Shown: positions 10,260-18,685 of the stretch, in pieces
How the letters are laid out: the number at the start of each line of letters is the position of its first letter
How positions within the stretch are numbered: the stretch's first letter is position 1
The notes under the pieces: model-generated
Databases searched by the model: none
Told to the model about the DNA's origin: nothing
Seen by the model: only the letters and a program-made list of their open reading frames with translations
Assembly (NCBI GenBank): GCA_030447275.1
Contig: JAUJPF010000012.1
Location: 1-64,000, forward strand
DNA length: 64,000 nt
Source of the DNA: Solirubrobacteraceae bacterium
Lineage (GTDB): Bacteria; Actinomycetota; Thermoleophilia; Solirubrobacterales; Solirubrobacteraceae
Direction of reading: 5' to 3'
Made by a program: the position numbers and the translations under genes

Positions 10260-11020
10260 GCGTCGGTCTTCCTCGCCGTCAGCCAGCCGAGCCGGTAGCG
10301 CAGCGACAGCACGCCGTCCGGGCTCTCGGCGAAGTGCTCGGCGTAGAACTGGTCAGCTCGCGCCCGCCCGCCGGCGATCCGCTCGTCGAGCGCCCGCCGC
10401 GCCGTCGGATCGGCGAGCGCGTCGTCGAGCCACTCGGCCACCGGTCGCAGGCGCTCCTCCACCTCGACGGACTCCACGGCAAGTCCCTGCGCCTCGACCA
10501 GCGAGCGCAGCTCGGGCTCAGACAGGGTTCGAGCGTGGCTCGGGTCGCGCAGACGCTCGATGCGGTTGTGCTCTCGTGCGAGCCGCCCGTCCTCGTAGGT
10601 CAGGTTGTCGGCCAGCACGAACCGGCCGCCGGGCCGGAGCACGCGCTCCATCTCGCTCACCGTCGCGTCGGGGTCGCGCCAGTGGTGCAGGGCACGCGTG
10701 CAGACGACCGTGTCGAAGCTCGCGTCGAGGAACGGCATCTCCTCTACGCGCGCGCGTAGTAAGAGAGGTGGCCGTGGATGCCCGGTGGACGCGCGCCGCG
10801 CCTCGGCCAGCATGCCGGGGCTCGCGTCGATGCCGACGACCAATGCGGCGCGGTCGGCGAGCGCGAGGGCGCCGGCGCCCGTGCCCGTGGCCACGTCGAG
10901 CACGCGGTCGCCCGGACCCGGATCGGCCGCCGCCAGAAGGCGCTCGCCCGCGAGCCGCCGAGCCTGGCCTGCGGCGTACTCCGGCGCCATTGCGTCGAAG
11001 CGCGTGACGACGGTGTCCAC
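10256..11020 (-). CDS. class I SAM-dependent methyltransferase
   Basis: VLDVATGTGAGALALA, VCTRALHHWRDP, MERVLRPGGRFVLADN; GTG start inferred at 11020. Confidence 0.85.
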   Translation of the reverse strand: MDTVVTRFDAMAPEYAAGQARRLAGERLLAAADPGPGDRVLDVATGTGAGALALADRAALVVGIDASPGMLAEARRASTGHPRPPLLLRARVEEMPFLDASFDTVVCTRALHHWRDPDATVSEMERVLRPGGRFVLADNLTYEDGRLAREHNRIERLRDPSHARTLSEPELRSLVEAQGLAVESVEVEERLRPVAEWLDDALADPTARRALDERIAGGRARADQFYAEHFAESPDGVLSLRYRLGWLTARKTDA

Positions 11021-11028
11021 GTGGCCGC

Positions 11029-11940
11029 TCAACGCAGGTGGCCGTAGTAGCGCTCCTCGGCGTGGAGAAGCTCGTCGTAGTCCATCAGCTCGAACAGCTC
11101 CGACAGCGGCGTCAGGTCCTGCTCGATCCGCGCCGGCCCCTCTTCCTCGCGGATCGTCCGGGCGGCACGCCGCATCTCGGCGACCGCCGCCCTCAGCGTG
11201 TGGTTCGCCCAGATGGCCACCGACACGCCGGCGTCGCGGAACAGCTGGGCGCCGGCGGCGGCGTACGTCGTCGGCGCGATCACGACCGGCAACGCGTTGT
11301 CCCACCGCGCCATGAACGCGACGATCTCATCCGGCACCGTCAGCCGGGAGTGCATGAAGATGGCGTCGGCACCGGCCTGCCGGTACGCCTCCGCACGCTC
11401 CAGCGCCGCGTCGAGGCCCGCACCGCAGATGAAGGCCTCCACCCGCGCGATGAGCACGAGATCGGGGCTCGTGTCCCGGCAGGCGCGGAGCTTCGCGCAG
11501 AAGTCGTCGATGTTCGCGAGCTGGTGATGCGCGCCGACGAACGAGTTGGCCTTCGGGAACACCTTGTCCTCGATACACACGCCGGCGGCGCCCACCTGGC
11601 CGAGCTTGCGCGCGAGGCGGCGGGCGTTGTTGAAGTCCCCGAAGCCGGTGTCTCCGTCCACGATGATCGGGATCGACGTCATGTCCGCCATCACCTCGAC
11701 GGCCGCCACGAGCTGGGTCCACGAGATCTCGTTGTTGTCGCGCGCGCCCATCACCGTCGAGATCGAGAGGCCGGATGCCCAGATCGCCGGGAAGCCCGCC
11801 TCGGCCACGATCCGCGCCGAGATCCCGTCGTGGGCCGACATCACGAACTCGAGCTCCGGCGACCGGAGCAGGTTGCGCAGCCGAGCAGGCGCGGAGAGCG
11901 AGGCTCGCTGGCCTTCGACGGTTGCTGTGCCCGGATTCAT
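11029..11940 (-). CDS. pepM: phosphoenolpyruvate mutase
   Basis: Diagnostic EDKVFPKANSF motif (EDKx5NS), DGDTGFGDFNNARR, ICL/PEPM superfamily. Confidence 0.95.
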   Translation of the reverse strand: MNPGTATVEGQRASLSAPARLRNLLRSPELEFVMSAHDGISARIVAEAGFPAIWASGLSISTVMGARDNNEISWTQLVAAVEVMADMTSIPIIVDGDTGFGDFNNARRLARKLGQVGAAGVCIEDKVFPKANSFVGAHHQLANIDDFCAKLRACRDTSPDLVLIARVEAFICGAGLDAALERAEAYRQAGADAIFMHSRLTVPDEIVAFMARWDNALPVVIAPTTYAAAGAQLFRDAGVSVAIWANHTLRAAVAEMRRAARTIREEEGPARIEQDLTPLSELFELMDYDELLHAEERYYGHLR

Positions 11941-12944
11941 GCGACCCGTCCCGTTCGTGGAGGTTGTCCAGTTCTCAGCACATGCGCGACCTCGTGGGCC
12001 ACGCGCTCGCGCAGCCGCTCCTCGGACTCGCGGGAGAGGAAGGCGCGGTGGGCCGTGAAGACGACGTTGTCGAGGGCGAGCAGCTTGCGGCCCGTCTCGT
12101 CGCGGTTCGGATCCTCGGGCTTGAAGACGTCGCTCGCGTAGCCCCCGAGCGCTCCGTCCTCGAGCGCCGCCAGGACCGCCCCGGCGTCCACCAGCTCCCC
12201 GCGGGCGGTGTTGACGAGCAGCGCATCCGGCTTCATGCAGCTCAGGGCACGAGCGTCGATCATGCGCCGGGTCACGTCGTCGAGCGGGCAGTGCAGCAGC
12301 ACTGCGTCGGCCTCGCCGAGCAGGTCCTCGAGCGACGCAGCGCGCCGCACGCCGTGGCCCGCCATCAGGTCCTCGCTCACGTACGGGTCATGGGCGACGA
12401 TCGAGCCGTAGAACGTCTCGAGCTTGCGCGCGGTCGCCCGGCCGATGCGGCCGAACCCGACGATCCCGGCGGTCCGGTGGCCGAGCCGGCGCGGCAGGCC
12501 GCCCGCGTAGATGCTCCAGCGATCGGCCTTGACCTCGTGGATCTGCACCGGCAGCCGGCGCTCGAGCGCGAGCAGCAGCGCCAGCGTGTGCACGGCGACC
12601 TCGTCGACGCAGTAGTCCGGGACGTGGAAGCCGTAGATCCCGCGGTCGCGCAGCAGGTCCGCGTGCAGGTTGTCGAGCCCGACGCCCTGCCGGGCCACGA
12701 CCTTGCACGCCGGCCCGAGCTCCCGCAGCAGATCCGGCGTGACCTCCGCGCGGTAGATGACCAGCGCGTCGGCGCCGGCCACGCTGTCGAAGAACGCGTC
12801 GCCCTGCATGACGAACCGGCCGGCGTCGTACGGGCCGAACGTGATCTCGACGCCCTCGCCGTAGATCTCGCGCTCCAGCCGGGCGACGTCGAGGTCTGGG
12901 CCGCCACTGCCGTTCAGCGCCCACATCGGGTCCGTGTAGTGCAC
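11937..12944 (-). CDS. D-2-hydroxyacid dehydrogenase family, PhpE-like (start 12944 or 12983)
   Basis: GFGRIGRATARKLETF Rossmann motif, VNTARGELVD, catalytic His in FTAHRAFLS; 4-nt stop/start overlap with pepM. Confidence 0.85.
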   Translation of the reverse strand: MHYTDPMWALNGSGGPDLDVARLEREIYGEGVEITFGPYDAGRFVMQGDAFFDSVAGADALVIYRAEVTPDLLRELGPACKVVARQGVGLDNLHADLLRDRGIYGFHVPDYCVDEVAVHTLALLLALERRLPVQIHEVKADRWSIYAGGLPRRLGHRTAGIVGFGRIGRATARKLETFYGSIVAHDPYVSEDLMAGHGVRRAASLEDLLGEADAVLLHCPLDDVTRRMIDARALSCMKPDALLVNTARGELVDAGAVLAALEDGALGGYASDVFKPEDPNRDETGRKLLALDNVVFTAHRAFLSRESEERLRERVAHEVAHVLRTGQPPRTGRVA

Positions 12945-12960
12945 GGCTGCGCCGTCGCCG

Positions 12961-14358
12961 TCAGAGGACGATCGTCTTGACAACGCTCATCTCCCGGATC
13001 GAGTAGCTGGCACCTTCGCGTCCCAGGCCGCTTGCCTTGACGCCGCCGAAGGGGATGCTCGGCGAGTCGAACTGCGGCCCGTCGTTGACGACGACGGTTC
13101 CCACGCGCAGCGCCTGGCCGCAGCGCAGCGCGGCGTCGATGTCGCGCGTGAACACGCCGGCCTGGAGGCCGTACGGCGTGCCGTTGGCGGTCTGGATCGC
13201 GTGCTCGACGCCGCGCACGCGGATGACCGGCGCGCACGGCCCGAACGTCTCCTCCGCGACGAGCCGCGCATCGGCCGGGACGCGGTCGAGGACGGTCGGC
13301 CCCATCTGGGCGCCCTCGCGCCGGCCGCCGTGGACGAGCCTCGCGCCGGCGTCGACCGCATCCGACACGCGCCGCTCGACCTCGATCGCGGCGGCCTCGT
13401 CGATGAGCGTGCCGATGTCGGTCGCCGGGTCGGCGGGGTCGCCGACCCGCAGCGCCCGTGCCTCCTCGGCGATCGCGTCGACCAGCTCGTCGGCCACCCG
13501 CTCGTCGGCGATCACGCGCTTGACGCCGCGGCACGACTGCCCCGCCGACGCGAACGCGCCGGCGGCGGCCGCGCGGGCCGCTGCCGGCACGTCGGCATCG
13601 TCGAGCACGAGCAGCGCCCCGCTGTCGCCGAGCTCGAGCATGAGCCGCGCGAAGCCGCTCTTCTCGGCGACCCGCCGCCCCACCGCGGCGCTCCCGGTGA
13701 ACGCCACGAGGTTCACGTCCGGCGACCCGACGAGGGCGTCGCCGACTTCGTCGGGGCGCCCGGTGACCACGGTGACCGCCTGGTCGGGCATCCCGCACTC
13801 CACGAGCATCCGCACGAGCTCGAGAGCCGTCAGCGGCGTGCGCTCGGAGGGCTTGAGGACGACGCTGCACCCGGCCGCGATCGCGGGCGCGAGCTTGACG
13901 GCCACCTGGTTCAGCGGCCGGTTGAACGGCGTGATCGCGAGCACGGTGCCGATCGGCTCGTAGGATGTGACGGCGAGCCGGCGCGGGGCGCCGCTCGTCA
14001 CGTCGGTCGGGATGGCCTGCCCGATCAGGCGCCTCGCCTCCTCGCCGCACGCTCGCAGGATCGCCGCGGCGCGGCGCACCTCGCGCGCGGCGTCCTTGGC
14101 CGCGGTCCCCGCCTCAGCCACGATCGAGGCGACCAGCTCGTCCGAGCGGCCGAGGACGGCGCCGGACGCACGCTCGAGCAGCTCGGCGCGCTCGGCCGCC
14201 GACAGCTCGGGCGAGTACTCCGCCGCGGCACGCGCCGCAGCCGCAGCCTCGGCCGCGTTCGCGGCCGGGACGCTTCCGACCTCCTCGCCGGTGTACGGGT
14301 TGACCACCGCGATCGAGCGGCTGCGGTCGGGTGCGCCGCGGATCGAGAGCGCGCTCAC
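12961..14358 (-). CDS. NAD(P)-dependent aldehyde dehydrogenase, PhpJ / phosphonoacetaldehyde-dehydrogenase-like
   Basis: YEPIGTVLAITPFNRPLNQ, FTGSAAVGR, LELGDSGALLVLDDAD, AGQSCRGVKR catalytic Cys, EETFGPCAPV; GTGA overlap with the HEPD stop. Confidence 0.9.
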   Translation of the reverse strand: MSALSIRGAPDRSRSIAVVNPYTGEEVGSVPAANAAEAAAAARAAAEYSPELSAAERAELLERASGAVLGRSDELVASIVAEAGTAAKDAAREVRRAAAILRACGEEARRLIGQAIPTDVTSGAPRRLAVTSYEPIGTVLAITPFNRPLNQVAVKLAPAIAAGCSVVLKPSERTPLTALELVRMLVECGMPDQAVTVVTGRPDEVGDALVGSPDVNLVAFTGSAAVGRRVAEKSGFARLMLELGDSGALLVLDDADVPAAARAAAAGAFASAGQSCRGVKRVIADERVADELVDAIAEEARALRVGDPADPATDIGTLIDEAAAIEVERRVSDAVDAGARLVHGGRREGAQMGPTVLDRVPADARLVAEETFGPCAPVIRVRGVEHAIQTANGTPYGLQAGVFTRDIDAALRCGQALRVGTVVVNDGPQFDSPSIPFGGVKASGLGREGASYSIREMSVVKTIVL

Positions 14359-15713
14359 GTCGCCCCCCCGCTGTCGTAGCCCCAACCCGACCGGTCGCGC
14401 CAGGCCCGCGCCAGCGTGTGCCGCGCGTCGAACGTGCGCGTGAGCTCGGCCTGGTCGAGCGCGCTGAGGCCACGGCCGGCATGGCCGAGCTTGAGGGCCG
14501 AGCCGCGGCCGTAGAGGGCGTGCGGCACGAACGGGCCGATCCAGGCGCAGTCCCCCGTGCCCAACGTGCGCCGGCGCGTCGTCCCCTCGTCGCTCCAGCA
14601 CAGCTCGAGCTCGCCGCCGGTGACGAGCACGTGGCTGTCGCCGTCGTCGGCCAGGTCCAGCTCGGCTTCGCCGGCGGGGGACTTCTCGACCCGGATGAAG
14701 ATGCCCACGAGGTCGGGCAGCCGAGGCGAGCTCGCCATCGACGCGACGGTGTACGACCTGAAGCGGCGTGCGCTCCGGCCGCTCGCGTCGATCGAGCAGT
14801 ACGTCTTCCCGAGCGCGTCGTGCCGCTCCGGCGCCGGCAGGAAGTGCCTGTGGTCGGCGCCGAGCACGTCGCCTATGCGCCGCAGCTCGTCGCTCGCGAG
14901 CGCCGCGTCGCCACCGTCGAGGTGGTGCTCGAGACGGCGCGGGTCGACCGCGGCCCGCGCGGCCACCTCGGCCGGTTCCCAGCCCCGCCGCTCGAGCGCC
15001 ATGCGCAGCAGCGCGGCCCCGGTCGCGTCCGCCCGCGAGGCCGCGGCCGCGAACGTCTCGAACGCGGCCGCGGGCCACGAGTTCGCTCGCTCCACGAGCG
15101 ACGCGAGGTTCGACGACCCGGTGTAGGAGACGATGCGCGCCGGCTCGTCTCCGGCGAGCGAGTAGCTGTGCGGGCAGTAGCTCGGCTCGACGTACGAGTC
15201 GCCGACGATCCACCCGTCCTCGGCCGACCGGTTGGCCGCGAGCACCTGCCAGCCGGGCCCGCTCAGCTCCTCGCTCCAGCGCCCGTTGATGTCGCCGGGG
15301 CCGAGGTTGAGGGTGATGGCCGGCTCGAGGTGCCCGTTGTTCAGCGCCGGGACGCGGCTCGCGGGACACAGGATGTCGAGCAGCACCGGTCCCACCTCGC
15401 CGTGCGGGCACGGCAGGCTGTAGTAGTTGTAGAAGTGGATGCCGTCGCGCTCGATGCCCCGGCAGGTGGCGGCGATCTCGGCGGCGCTCCAGACGATCGC
15501 GGCGGGCGCCGCGGGCGCGGCGGACAGCTGGTGGGCCGCGACGTCGAGCGCCGCCGCGAGCTTGTCGGCGTCAGCGGCCGCCACGGGCCTGTCGGTCTCC
15601 GCGAGCAGCGCGAGCAGCTCGTCGAGGTCCACCCCGGACCGGTCGGCCACGGCGCCCGGCGTCAGCTTGCGGGCGTTCATCCAATGCGTGAGCTTCGTGG
15701 CGTCGATCACCAT
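14355..15713 (-). CDS. hepD: 2-hydroxyethylphosphonate dioxygenase family (HEPD/PhpD)
   Basis: HWMNARKLT N-terminus; IERDGIHFYNYYSLPCPHGEVGPVLLDILCPASRVPALNNGHLEPAITLNLGPGDINGRW; GDSYVEPSYCPHSYSLAGDEPARIVSYT. Nearly colinear with Streptomyces HEPD as I recall it. Confidence 0.94.
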   Translation of the reverse strand: MVIDATKLTHWMNARKLTPGAVADRSGVDLDELLALLAETDRPVAAADADKLAAALDVAAHQLSAAPAAPAAIVWSAAEIAATCRGIERDGIHFYNYYSLPCPHGEVGPVLLDILCPASRVPALNNGHLEPAITLNLGPGDINGRWSEELSGPGWQVLAANRSAEDGWIVGDSYVEPSYCPHSYSLAGDEPARIVSYTGSSNLASLVERANSWPAAAFETFAAAASRADATGAALLRMALERRGWEPAEVAARAAVDPRRLEHHLDGGDAALASDELRRIGDVLGADHRHFLPAPERHDALGKTYCSIDASGRSARRFRSYTVASMASSPRLPDLVGIFIRVEKSPAGEAELDLADDGDSHVLVTGGELELCWSDEGTTRRRTLGTGDCAWIGPFVPHALYGRGSALKLGHAGRGLSALDQAELTRTFDARHTLARAWRDRSGWGYDSGGAT

Positions 15714-15721
15714 GGCGACCC

Positions 15722-16924
15722 TCAGCCGCGCGCCAGGTCGAGGGGGCGTTGCCGGGGGCGCGCCGCGGCGCCGGGGGCGAGGAGCGTCGCCGCGCTCCGC
15801 TCGTCGATCGCACGCGGGTTGTTCGCCATGCGAGGCGAGGTCACGGCCTCCGCGATCACCGCCGCCACGTCCACCTCGGGTCGCGCGGCCAGCGGCGCGC
15901 AGCCGAGCGCCCGCAGCAGGCGGTCGAGCGCCGGGGCCGCAGGGCCGGTGGCCGGCAGACCCAGCGCCCGCCGGATGCGCGCGAGCATCGCGCGCACGTG
16001 AGCCGCGCCCTCGGGGTGCAGGCAGTCCTCCGGCGAGACGCCCTCGTTGAACTCGAGCACCGGGCCGAGCGTCAGCGCGCACGCCACGCCGTGGGGCACG
16101 CCGTAGCGCAGCGTCAGCGGATACGACAGCGCGTGACAGGCGGTCGTTCCGCCGCGCGCGATCGCGTAGCCCGCGTACAGGCTGCCGAGCGCGAGCAGGC
16201 GCCGGGCCTCCCCGTCGAGCGCGCGTCCGTCGATCGGGAGGGCAGCCCGGGCCATGGCCGCCGCGCGCACGCCGTAGGCCGCCGACGCGCGTGTCGCTCG
16301 CACCGCCCACGCCCCCTCGACGCCCTGCACGAGCGCATCCAGCCCGGCACTCACCAGCGGTTCGCGCGGAAGGGTCGCTGTGAGGGCGGGGTCCACCACC
16401 GCGGACGCCGGGAACAGGCGCGGCGTCTCGAGCGAGCGCTTGCGCCCGGCGACGCGGTCCCAGACCGTCGCCGTGCCGGTCACCTCGGAGCCCGTCCCAC
16501 TGGTGGTCGGGACGGCCACGAGCGGCAGCGCCTCGTCGGGGAGCCGTGCCCCGTTCAGCGCGGCCTCGACGCCGACGCGCGAGCGCGCGAGGAGCGCGAT
16601 CACCTTCGCGCCGTCGAGCACGCTGCCGCCGCCGACCGCGACGACGGCCGAGGGTGCGTGGGCGCGGGCGGCGTCGAGCAGCTCCTCGAGCGTCGCCACC
16701 CCGGGGTGGCTCTCGGGCTGCTCGAGCACCGCGCTCGAGCGGTGCGCGGCGAGCAGCTCGGTCAGCCACGGCTTCGCCGGCGAGCGCCGGCCGGTCACGA
16801 ACAGCACATCCTCCGCCGGCACACCGAGGTCGCGCAGCAGCTCGGGCAGACGCGCGACCGCGCCGTGGCCGAACAGCACCCGAGTGGGGACGTGGCGTGG
16901 TCTGGGGAGCTCGCGGATCTGCAT
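15722..16924 (-). CDS. Fe-dependent alcohol dehydrogenase, PhpC-like phosphonoacetaldehyde reductase
   Basis: GGGSVLDGAKVIA, VPTTSGTGSEVTGTATVWD, GGTTACHALSYPLTLRYGVPHGVACALTL (type III ADH metal-binding). Confidence 0.9.
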   Translation of the reverse strand: MQIRELPRPRHVPTRVLFGHGAVARLPELLRDLGVPAEDVLFVTGRRSPAKPWLTELLAAHRSSAVLEQPESHPGVATLEELLDAARAHAPSAVVAVGGGSVLDGAKVIALLARSRVGVEAALNGARLPDEALPLVAVPTTSGTGSEVTGTATVWDRVAGRKRSLETPRLFPASAVVDPALTATLPREPLVSAGLDALVQGVEGAWAVRATRASAAYGVRAAAMARAALPIDGRALDGEARRLLALGSLYAGYAIARGGTTACHALSYPLTLRYGVPHGVACALTLGPVLEFNEGVSPEDCLHPEGAAHVRAMLARIRRALGLPATGPAAPALDRLLRALGCAPLAARPEVDVAAVIAEAVTSPRMANNPRAIDERSAATLLAPGAAARPRQRPLDLARG

Positions 16925-16932
16925 CGCTGGGT

Positions 16933-17748
16933 TCACAGCGGGGGATCGAAGCGCCCGTCGACGCTCGTCCAGCCGCCGTCGACGAACAGCTCCGTCCCGG
17001 TCACGTAGGAGCTCGCGTCGGATGCGAGGAAGACGACCGCGCCGGTCAGCTCGTGGGGCTGGGCCCACCTGCCGAGCGCCGTCTTGCGCGCGTACGCCGC
17101 CGCCCACTCCGGATCGGCCTTGAGCCTCGCGGTGAACGGCGTGTCGACCACGCCCGGGGCGACCGCGTTCACCCGCACCCCGCGCGGCCCGAGCTCCGCC
17201 GCGAGCGTCTTCACGAGCTGGACGACGCCGGCCTTCGTGGCGGCATAGGCGCTCTGCCCGGGCTCGACGACCGACGCCCTGATGCTCGAGAAGGCGATGA
17301 TGCTGCCACTCCCGCGCTCGGCCATCGCCCGGCCCACGTCCCGCATGAGCCGGAAGCTGCCCAGCAGGTTGACCTCGACGATCCGTGCGAACGCGTCGTC
17401 GTCGATGTCCTCCGCGCGGCGCCGGTCGCTGATCGCCGCGGTCAGCACGAGCACGTCCGGGACGCCGACCGCCGCCAGAAGGCGCTCGCCGCAGTCGGGC
17501 GCGGTCACGTCGAGCGCCAGCGACGACGCGAGGCCGGAGCCGTCGAGGATCAGCCGCGAGACGTCCTCCGCGGCGGACGGCTCTATGTCGGCGCATGCCA
17601 CCTCCGCACCGAAGGCGGCGAGCGCGCCCGAGCAGGCGGCCCCGATCCCGCTCCCGGCCCCCACCACGGCGGCGCTCCTCCCGCTCAGGTCGAACAGGCT
17701 CGCGTAGGCCGCGAGGCCGGGGGCCGGCTCCACCGCGGGTCCGGTCAC
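16933..17748 (-). CDS. short-chain dehydrogenase/reductase
   Basis: VVGAGSGIGAAC, YAATKAGVVQLVKTLAAELGPRGVRVNAVAPGVVDTP, SSYVTGTELFVDGGW. Confidence 0.92.
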   Translation of the reverse strand: MTGPAVEPAPGLAAYASLFDLSGRSAAVVGAGSGIGAACSGALAAFGAEVACADIEPSAAEDVSRLILDGSGLASSLALDVTAPDCGERLLAAVGVPDVLVLTAAISDRRRAEDIDDDAFARIVEVNLLGSFRLMRDVGRAMAERGSGSIIAFSSIRASVVEPGQSAYAATKAGVVQLVKTLAAELGPRGVRVNAVAPGVVDTPFTARLKADPEWAAAYARKTALGRWAQPHELTGAVVFLASDASSYVTGTELFVDGGWTSVDGRFDPPL

Positions 17749-17765
17749 TGCGGCCGCACCATCCG

Positions 17766-18674
17766 CTAGACGAGCGTCTCGAGCTCGGTCAGGAGGCCGT
17801 CCAGCTCCTCCGGGGGGATGCTGTACGTGTGCTCCGGCTCGGGGTAGGCGTGCGTGCGGACCTCGTGGTCGTACGCCTGGAGGGCCTTCAGCATGTCCTC
17901 GCGCAGGTTCATGTAGCGCTTGGCGAACCGCGGCGCGCGCCCGTGGTAGAGCCCGACGAGGTCGTGCAGGATGAGGACCTGCCCGTCGGTCGCGGCGCCG
18001 GCGCCGATCCCGATCACCGGGATCTCCATGTGCGGCATGAGCACCTCGGTCAGCTTGGCCGGCACCGCCTCGAAGACGATCGCGAAGCAGCCGACGTCTT
18101 GCAGCTCGAGCGCCGAGCGCGCGATCGCGATCGCCTGCGAGGCCGTCCGGCCCTGCGCCTTGTAGCCGCCGAGGCTCGCGGCGGTCTGGGGCGTCAGCCC
18201 GACGTGCCCCATCACCGGTATGCCCGCGTCGATGATCGCGCGCGCCCGGTCCACCGACGTGCCTCCGCGCTCCAGCTTGACCGCGTCGACACCGGCCTCC
18301 TTGACGAAGCGCTGCGCCGTCGCGACCGCCTGCTCGTCGGAGATCTCGTAGGAGCCGAACGGCAGGTCGCCCACCAGCAGAGGGCGCTCGAGACCGCGCC
18401 GGACCGCGGCGGTCAGCATGAGCATCTCCTCGACCGTCACCGGCACCGTCGAGTCGTAGCCGAGCACGGTCATCGCGGACGTGTCGCCGACGAGCACGAC
18501 GTCGATCCCCGCGGCGTCGACGAGCTTGGCCGCGGCCACGTCGTAGGCGGTGACCATCACGATCGGGTCGCCGGCGCGCTTCATCGCGGCGAGCGTCTGC
18601 ACCGTCACCTTCTCGCGACCGACGTCGGGCGCGCCGACGTCCGGCGGCTCGAGAGGCGTGGTGGAACCGGACAT
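17766..18674 (-). CDS. panB: 3-methyl-2-oxobutanoate hydroxymethyltransferase
   Basis: MVTAYDVAAAKLVDAAGIDVVLVGDTSAMTVLGYDSTVPVTVEEML, VMGHVGLTPQTAASLGGYKAQGRT, IPVIGIGAGAATDGQVLILHD; strong AGGAGGAGAG RBS. Confidence 0.96.
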   Translation of the reverse strand: MSGSTTPLEPPDVGAPDVGREKVTVQTLAAMKRAGDPIVMVTAYDVAAAKLVDAAGIDVVLVGDTSAMTVLGYDSTVPVTVEEMLMLTAAVRRGLERPLLVGDLPFGSYEISDEQAVATAQRFVKEAGVDAVKLERGGTSVDRARAIIDAGIPVMGHVGLTPQTAASLGGYKAQGRTASQAIAIARSALELQDVGCFAIVFEAVPAKLTEVLMPHMEIPVIGIGAGAATDGQVLILHDLVGLYHGRAPRFAKRYMNLREDMLKALQAYDHEVRTHAYPEPEHTYSIPPEELDGLLTELETLV

Positions 18675-18685
18675 CTCTCCTCCTC

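Noticed and set aside
12961-15411. 816-aa ORF and similar merged long ORFs (e.g. 14355-16769, 15722-17596, 26578-28281)
   Set aside because: Only the 3' portion has real protein similarity. The N-terminal parts are out-of-frame overlap with neighbouring genes; starts were reassigned to GTG/ATG at gene junctions.
14355-15713. Methylphosphonate synthase annotation
   Set aside because: Same family, but the iron-ligand positions and overall sequence match HEPD.
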